Assembly (NCBI GenBank): GCA_012931725.1
Contig: CM022955.1
Span: 49,361,404 to 49,425,403 of the forward strand
Source: Litsea cubeba
Taxonomy: Eukaryota; Streptophyta; Magnoliopsida; Laurales; Lauraceae
Reading direction: 5' to 3'
Length of the DNA: 64,000 nucleotides
Below the pieces are notes generated by a model, which saw nothing but the letters and a program-made list of their open reading frames with translations, had not been told where the DNA came from and made no database searches. A program made the translations under genes and the position numbers. Each line of letters opens with the position of its first letter. Position 1 is the first letter of the stretch. Shown one piece after another: positions 58,942-64,000 of this stretch.

Positions 58942-60242
58942 CTTTAAATTTGCAATCCTTAGAGCTCGTTTGGATACATGTAGAATATAATATTTTTAGA
59001 ATTAAATAGCAGCATAATCAAATATTGTGGAATATAATAGAAGTTAAGGAATTTAGAATTTTAGATTAGGATAATTTCTGAATTTAGAAAGAGTTTTATT
59101 TAAGTTGATAACTTTGACACTTAGTTTTTTTTATTTATTTTCATCTTAGGTACAAGTTGAATTGGAAATGACTTTAATTCACATTGCTCCCTGAGGATTG
59201 ACCCCTACTCACCGGGTTTTATTATTTCAATCGCAACTCCGTACTTGAAGTCGTTGATGATCACATATAATTTTCCCATGATATCATGGAATCTCTAGCA
59301 AAAAAGTAAGAAAAAAGAAAAAAATATTTATCTGAATTTTGGTCATGAAATTGGGAAAACCAGATTTGAAAAAGACTAATATGTCAGAACCCTAATAATC
59401 GTGCATTCCATTATTTATTTTTGAAATGTGTAGGAAATTACCAAATGAAAATGAAAATGAAAATATTATGTTTTCTTTCTAAATAAAATTACTTGTCTAA
59501 ATGAAAGAAAAGCATGCCTTTTATTCTTTCAAAGTGAGCTGGATGAATAGAAAATAGGATTGGAAACACATTGGATTATGCCTAGTCCCTCCCTCAAAGT
59601 TCTCTTTTTCACTAACCTAGCCTCCTCAAGGAAAGTCTCGTGGTTCGCAACTGCAATTGAGGTTGAAGAATTTACTTAAATTTCTACATTTGATGACCTG
59701 TTTCTGAATTTCTTCTCAAATGTTTTCCCTTGTGTTTCCTATCGTGTTTTATTTTTCTTAAAGACCAGTAATCCCCAATTCGTGTTTCGTAGATTTCTTT
59801 ATCCAATACTTGAATTCTGCTTCTCTCTCTCTATTCATTTCTCAAATTCGAATTATGATTCTCTAATCAACCAACTATTTCAAATCCTTTGAGAATACAC
59901 GTTAATCAGGACCATTCATATGGTGAACAACACTTTAGTGGTCCAAATCTAGTTCGTTTAGGATAATCTTAGCCCTTCAATTGGTCCTTTCGTATACATC
60001 ACTTATCAAGAGGCAACAACCTATGTTTTGTGAACAACAAATACTCATTTGCAGGACAGCAATATGAAAGCACATGAAGCATGTTTATTTATTTGTATAT
60101 TAGATATCCTTCATGTAGTCTCTACAACCATGCACGTAAAATTACATAGTAGAGATCTTATGAGTCTCTAGCTATATCCATTATACATGCACGTACATGG
60201 TCTACTTAGAAAGTAAATAGTCTCCATCTATCAGGGAGAGAA
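58942..60242. other. Intergenic DNA downstream of the glycine-rich protein gene
   Basis: The part nearest 60242 must include that gene's 3' UTR. Nothing else recognised. Confidence 0.5.
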
Positions 60243-61376
60243 TCAAAAGCCACCTTCACCTCCACCACCTTTGCCACCTCCAAAACCACCACCACCACCT
60301 GCACCGCCACCAGAGCCTCCACCGACACCACCGCCTTTACCGAACCCTCCTCCAGCACCACCTCCAACACCACCACCGGAGCCTCCACCCGCTCCGCCAC
60401 CTTTCCCAAACCCACCACCAGCGCCTCCACCGACTCCACCGCCTTTACCAAACCCTCCACCCGCTCCACCTCCAGCACCACCACCAACGCCTCCACCTAC
60501 TCCACCGTTTTTACCAAATCCTCCACCCGCTCCACCTCCAGCACCACCACCAGCGCCTCCACCGGCCCCACCACCTTTACCAAATCCTCCTCCCGCTCCA
60601 CCTCCAGCACCACCACCAGCGCCTCCACCTACTCCACCTCCAGCACCACCACCAGCGCCTCCACCTACTCCACCTCCAGCACCACCACCAGCGCCTCCAC
60701 CTGCTCCACCACCTTTACCAAATCCTCCTCCCGCTCCACCTCCAGCACCACCACCAGCGCCTCCACCTGCTCCACTGCCTTTACCAAATCCTCCACCCGC
60801 TCCACCTCCAGCACCACCACCAGCGCCTCCACCTGCTCCACCGCCTTTACCAAATCCTCCTCCTGCTCCACCTCCAGCGCCTCCTCCTGCCCCACCACCT
60901 ACACCGCCTCCAGCTCCACCACCAGAGCCTCCACCAATTCCACCGCCCTTACCAAAACCGCCACCTGCACCACCTCCAGCTCCACCGCCAGAGCCTCCAC
61001 CAATTCCGCCACCCTTACCGAAACCGCCACCTGCACCACCTCCAGCTCCACCTCCAGCGCCTCCGCCAACTCCGCCACCAGCTCCACCGCCTACCCCACC
61101 ACCAACTCCACCACCCTTACCGAAACCGCCACCTGCACCACCTCCAGCTCCACCGCCAGCGCCTCCACCGACTCCACCACCGGCTCCACCGCCTACCCCA
61201 CCGCCAACTCCACCGCCCTTACCAAATCCGCCACCAGCTCCAAATCCTCCACCATGACCAATGCCATCACCATGGCTCTTCTTCTCGATTTGTCTCCCTT
61301 CTGCAATTCCTAGCGTCATCACTAGCACGATCACCATTACACCGAAGTAACACACACACTTTGAAAACCTCCCCAT
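60243..61376 (-). CDS. Glycine-rich secreted protein (structural cell-wall type)
   Basis: 377 codons from ATG at 61376-61374 to TGA at 60245-60243, no intron. The start is chosen because MGRFSKCVCYFGVMVIVLVM plus TLGIAEG forms a signal peptide with likely cleavage near residue 27, and because a TATA box sits about 80 bases upstream; an upstream in-frame ATG would precede that TATA box. After a short charged segment (RQIEKKSHGDG) the mature chain is almost entirely GGGAGGG, GGGVGGG and GGGFGKGG repeats. This is the architecture of class I glycine-rich proteins, thought to add elasticity or structure to walls. Repeats are imperfect in DNA, with Ala/Val/Ser/Ile alternating, and no frame break occurs. 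Exact role unknown. Confidence 0.85.
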   Translation of the reverse strand: MGRFSKCVCYFGVMVIVLVMTLGIAEGRQIEKKSHGDGIGHGGGFGAGGGFGKGGGVGGGVGGGAGGGVGGGAGGGAGGGAGGGFGKGGGVGGGVGGGAGGGVGGGAGGGAGGGAGGGFGKGGGIGGGSGGGAGGGAGGGFGKGGGIGGGSGGGAGGGVGGGAGGGAGGGAGGGFGKGGGAGGGAGGGAGGGAGGGFGKGSGAGGGAGGGAGGGAGGGFGKGGGAGGGAGGGAGGGVGGGAGGGAGGGVGGGAGGGAGGGAGGGFGKGGGAGGGAGGGAGGGAGGGFGKNGGVGGGVGGGAGGGAGGGFGKGGGVGGGAGGGFGKGGGAGGGSGGGVGGGAGGGFGKGGGVGGGSGGGAGGGGGFGGGKGGGGEGGF

Positions 61377-61450
61377 CTTCTCTCTACAGCAACAAAGAAA
61401 GAAAGAGAAGAAAACTATGATTGCTGAGTAAGAGAGTAAGAAGAGACGTA

Positions 61451-61460
61451 TATTTATAGG
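61451..61460 (-). promoter_or_regulatory. TATA box of the glycine-rich protein gene
   Basis: CCTATAAATA on the minus strand, about 80 bases before the ATG, implying a leader of roughly 45-50 bases. CT/GA-rich tracts lie at 61500-61585 upstream. Confidence 0.65.
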
Positions 61461-61619
61461 GTTCACATTATGCTTAGAAATCAATGCATCTGGTTGAGAC
61501 AATACCTCTCTCTTTCTTCTCTGTCTGCCGCCATAGATACTCCTCTCTCTCCTCTCTCTGCCGCCATGGACTCTCTCTCTCCATGAATGGAACGGGTCGG
61601 ATTGGGGGCTCATTGTCGT

Positions 61620-63085
61620 TTATGAGTATGACCAATGTTCCTTACATAATATACTGATAAAATTAACTTAGTTTCACTAGTTCTCATGTGAGTTGTAATG
61701 TTGTAATTTCCTTTTTAAGTGATTAATTTTATAGTAAATCATATTTTTATTAGAATGAGATTTATCTAAGTCAAGTGGTTTTGACATGTATCTTGTGTGG
61801 TTTAAATTTCTAATAAGTGATGGTGAATTTTTAGTTTTTGTGCGCCGATGAAGAACCTAATGAATCTGGGGATCCTACCCTATTTTAATTCTTGTCTTCT
61901 AGATAAAAATTTTAGGCTCGTGAAATCAGTGAAGGACCGGGGTATTCATTTGAGTGGGGCAGACAATGGTCAATTGAAAATGTAGATATTTTTTTGGAAG
62001 TGTGTAAAGTCAATTTTCCATACATAATATTGATCAAATTGAATAAGTGAATTTCAAAGAAAAATCAACTAAAAATAAAAACTCAAATCACTAGCGTTAT
62101 AGAATTTTATATTTCTTAGACTAAAACCGGACATGTATCAATCATATAAGTGATATTTATTGAAATCGTAAGGAATTACATGTCATTTTTGCTTCGACTT
62201 TGTCAAACCCTAAGGTTTGAAATCGAACTTCAACTATTCAACATCAATGAAGAATGAAAAGAAACCCTGAAGAAATTGCATATAAATCAATAAAGAGATC
62301 CAAGAAAGAAAGAAAAAAAAAAAAGGAGGATAACACCAAAAGCAAAAGATAAAAAAAAAAAAAAAAAACATACTCCAACGAAGAAGACCTTTATAAAAAC
62401 CCAACAACATATCACTAACTAAAATATATTAAAAATGAGAAATCCTTCCACTTTCGCCCTTTTTAAGGGTCTTCAAAACAAAGGGGAAAGGGGATTAGGA
62501 AAAGGGAATGACAAGTGATAGTGGTTGGGGTTTAGCGATCTAAGCATTGGGTTTTAGAAAATTTAGGGAATAGGGAAAGGGTTGGGTTCGGTTATGGCCT
62601 GGAATCCCTTTTAAAGCTTCTGGGCCAACAAGTCAAGTCCAAACCAACTCAAGCCTAGTAATTCAAAAATCAGGTATTTAACAGCTTAAGCCCAAGACAA
62701 GGTCATGTAAAACCCTGGTCAGAGCAGCAGGTGGTCACTGTCTCGACCAGAGAAATGGGACACAAAAGTCTACTTGTTTTGACAAAAGATCCAAAAGACG
62801 GTGTGCCACATTATTGTGCTACTGACCAACAACTTCTATCCAACTTGAGACAGTACAGATGTATTTGCTCCTCCTCGTATGTCGAACTTGTTTCATTAGT
62901 CCATGATCCAAGCCGTTGATGCAATGGGTCCCTAAAATTATATGACACAGATCTCTCCGAATTGTGGGCCTCATCATAGATGGAAGTCGGTGGAACTGTT
63001 CTAGATCAGAGGCCTTCTGTCAGATTTGGGCACTGGGCCCCACTCGTACGTATGTAGTTGATGGCAAGTAGTTCGAATTAACATG
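61620..63085. other. Intergenic DNA
   Basis: A-rich runs near 62310-62370. No gene or paired transposon ends found; the frame at 62731-62919 has no recognisable domain. Confidence 0.5.
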
Positions 63086-63089
63086 CTCC

Positions 63090-64000
63090 ACAGGAACGGA
63101 GCAGAGGAACGAAGCAGGCAGGGTAGCGTCTGAAAGTTTAAATTTATGGGATACTAGAATGAAATACTATCGGTTCTAATTAATCAAGCAACACAGCGGA
63201 AATAAATTAATTAGACAATTAAGAACTAACTATCTACCAAGCAATTACCACAAGAAGGCAGACACAAAATATAGCGTGAAAACCCTATCCAAGGAGAAAA
63301 ACCACGAATCAGAAATCAAGAGTTCATGAACAGTTACAAGATATACTCACTAGCTCCTGTACCTCAGTCTGTACCTCGACCTCAGAACTATAGTTATTCT
63401 TACAAAAAATCCACGGACACGAAATCCACGTGCCCCGTTCTCCTTACTTGATCTCCTCGCACCTTGCAAGCACAAGATGAACAATCTTCTCATTCGAAAA
63501 GCAGAAGCAGCAGCAACCTTCTAGAGCAGCTTTCAGAACGATCTCTCAATGGCTCTAGAGAATACTTATGATATCTCTAACTCAGATTAATGAGAGTGGT
63601 GATTATCAATAGGGTTGAGAGTAACACCCTATATATAGCCCCAAGTTCGTGCCTAATACTTAGAACACAAGTAGGACTCAAACTGGGAAAACAGAGTCTC
63701 AAAAGGAAACAGTTTGGTGTCAGAATAGAGACTTTCTCGTTTTCTGCGCACTGTTCGCTCGAGCGAACTCTTCAACCGCTCGAACGGATGAGGCTCTGTC
63801 TCGCGGTCGCTCGAGCGAAGGTGAGAGCGCTCGAGCGGACTCCTTGCTGGATGAGATACGGAAATTCAGAACTCTTTTCTTCCAGCTTTCTTCTTCTAAA
63901 CCATTCAGGCTTTTCTTCTTGGAGTCCTTCCCTCTTCTATCTTCGGAGTTCTTTTCTAAATAAAACATACAACTCAAAGACTCCTAGAGTTTTGTCCAAC
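63090..64000 (-). repeat. LTR-like sequence running off the right edge
   Basis: The minus strand would begin (T)GTTGGACAAAACTC at the window edge, typical of a copia LTR start. A TATATAT box lies near 63630-63637 with transcribed-looking sequence after it. Four GCTCGAGCG or GCTCGAACG palindromic words occur at 63755-63840. No second LTR or primer-binding site is in view, so solo LTR or end LTR cannot be decided. Confidence 0.35.

Noticed and set aside
60271..61257. 328-codon proline-rich plus-strand frame
   Set aside because: Complement of the glycine codons of the glycine-rich protein gene (GGN/CCN); the minus frame has the signal peptide and TATA box.

Overview
The window is nuclear DNA from a flowering plant. 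It has spliced genes with GT-AG introns, long AT-rich stretches, and nearly every class of plant transposable element. I cannot name the species. Only two host genes look intact: a 5' portion of a stachyose synthase gene at the left edge (46-2478, minus) and a glycine-rich secreted or cell-wall protein gene near the right end (60243-61376, minus). Most of the rest is mobile DNA, much of it nested.

Left third. Upstream of the stachyose synthase gene lie a seed-type promoter (RY and ABRE-like motifs), AT-rich DNA with a candidate MITE, and a degenerate ~57-bp repeat. A 12.8-kb Ty3/gypsy element of the Tat type occupies 8128-20962 (TSD ATTAG, LTRs ~99.7% identical). It carries gag-pol with two RNase H domains, a three-exon antisense gene, a second antisense reading frame, and two tandem arrays in its 3' region. 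A 4.6-kb gag-only element (21916-26505, TSD CCACA) has the same primer-binding site, polypurine tract and LTR termini, so it looks like a non-autonomous partner of the Tat type.

Middle third. It holds a tandem duplication (28740-29389), a 2.5-kb satellite-like array with three-monomer higher-order structure (29600-32105), and the 3' part of a CACTA element (33030-38426). The CACTA part has a decayed TNPA-like gene, an 18-copy 171-bp array and subterminal repeats ending in the CACTA terminus. From 39599 to about 49105 lies a second, broken copy of the stachyose synthase 5' end. It was expanded from ~1 kb to 9.5 kb by a hAT MITE, a LINE fragment, a ~16-bp retro-insertion and a 7.3-kb Mutator-like element (MULE). 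The intact paralogue supplies the empty site for each. The MULE (104-bp TIRs, 9-bp TSD) carries fragments of two unrelated host genes, DUF247 and DUF761, plus a TRIM element fused to a partly inverted copia element.

Right third. It holds hAT elements with 8-bp duplications (51431-52520; 54388-55092 with a MULE-type MITE inside; 57521-58239), two tRNA-derived SINEs, an 817-bp MULE with a GC-rich interior, the glycine-rich protein gene, and LTR-like sequence running off the right edge.

The genes do not form a pathway. The window records how transposons capture, invert and nest sequence, and how a host gene copy was dismantled beside its intact parent.
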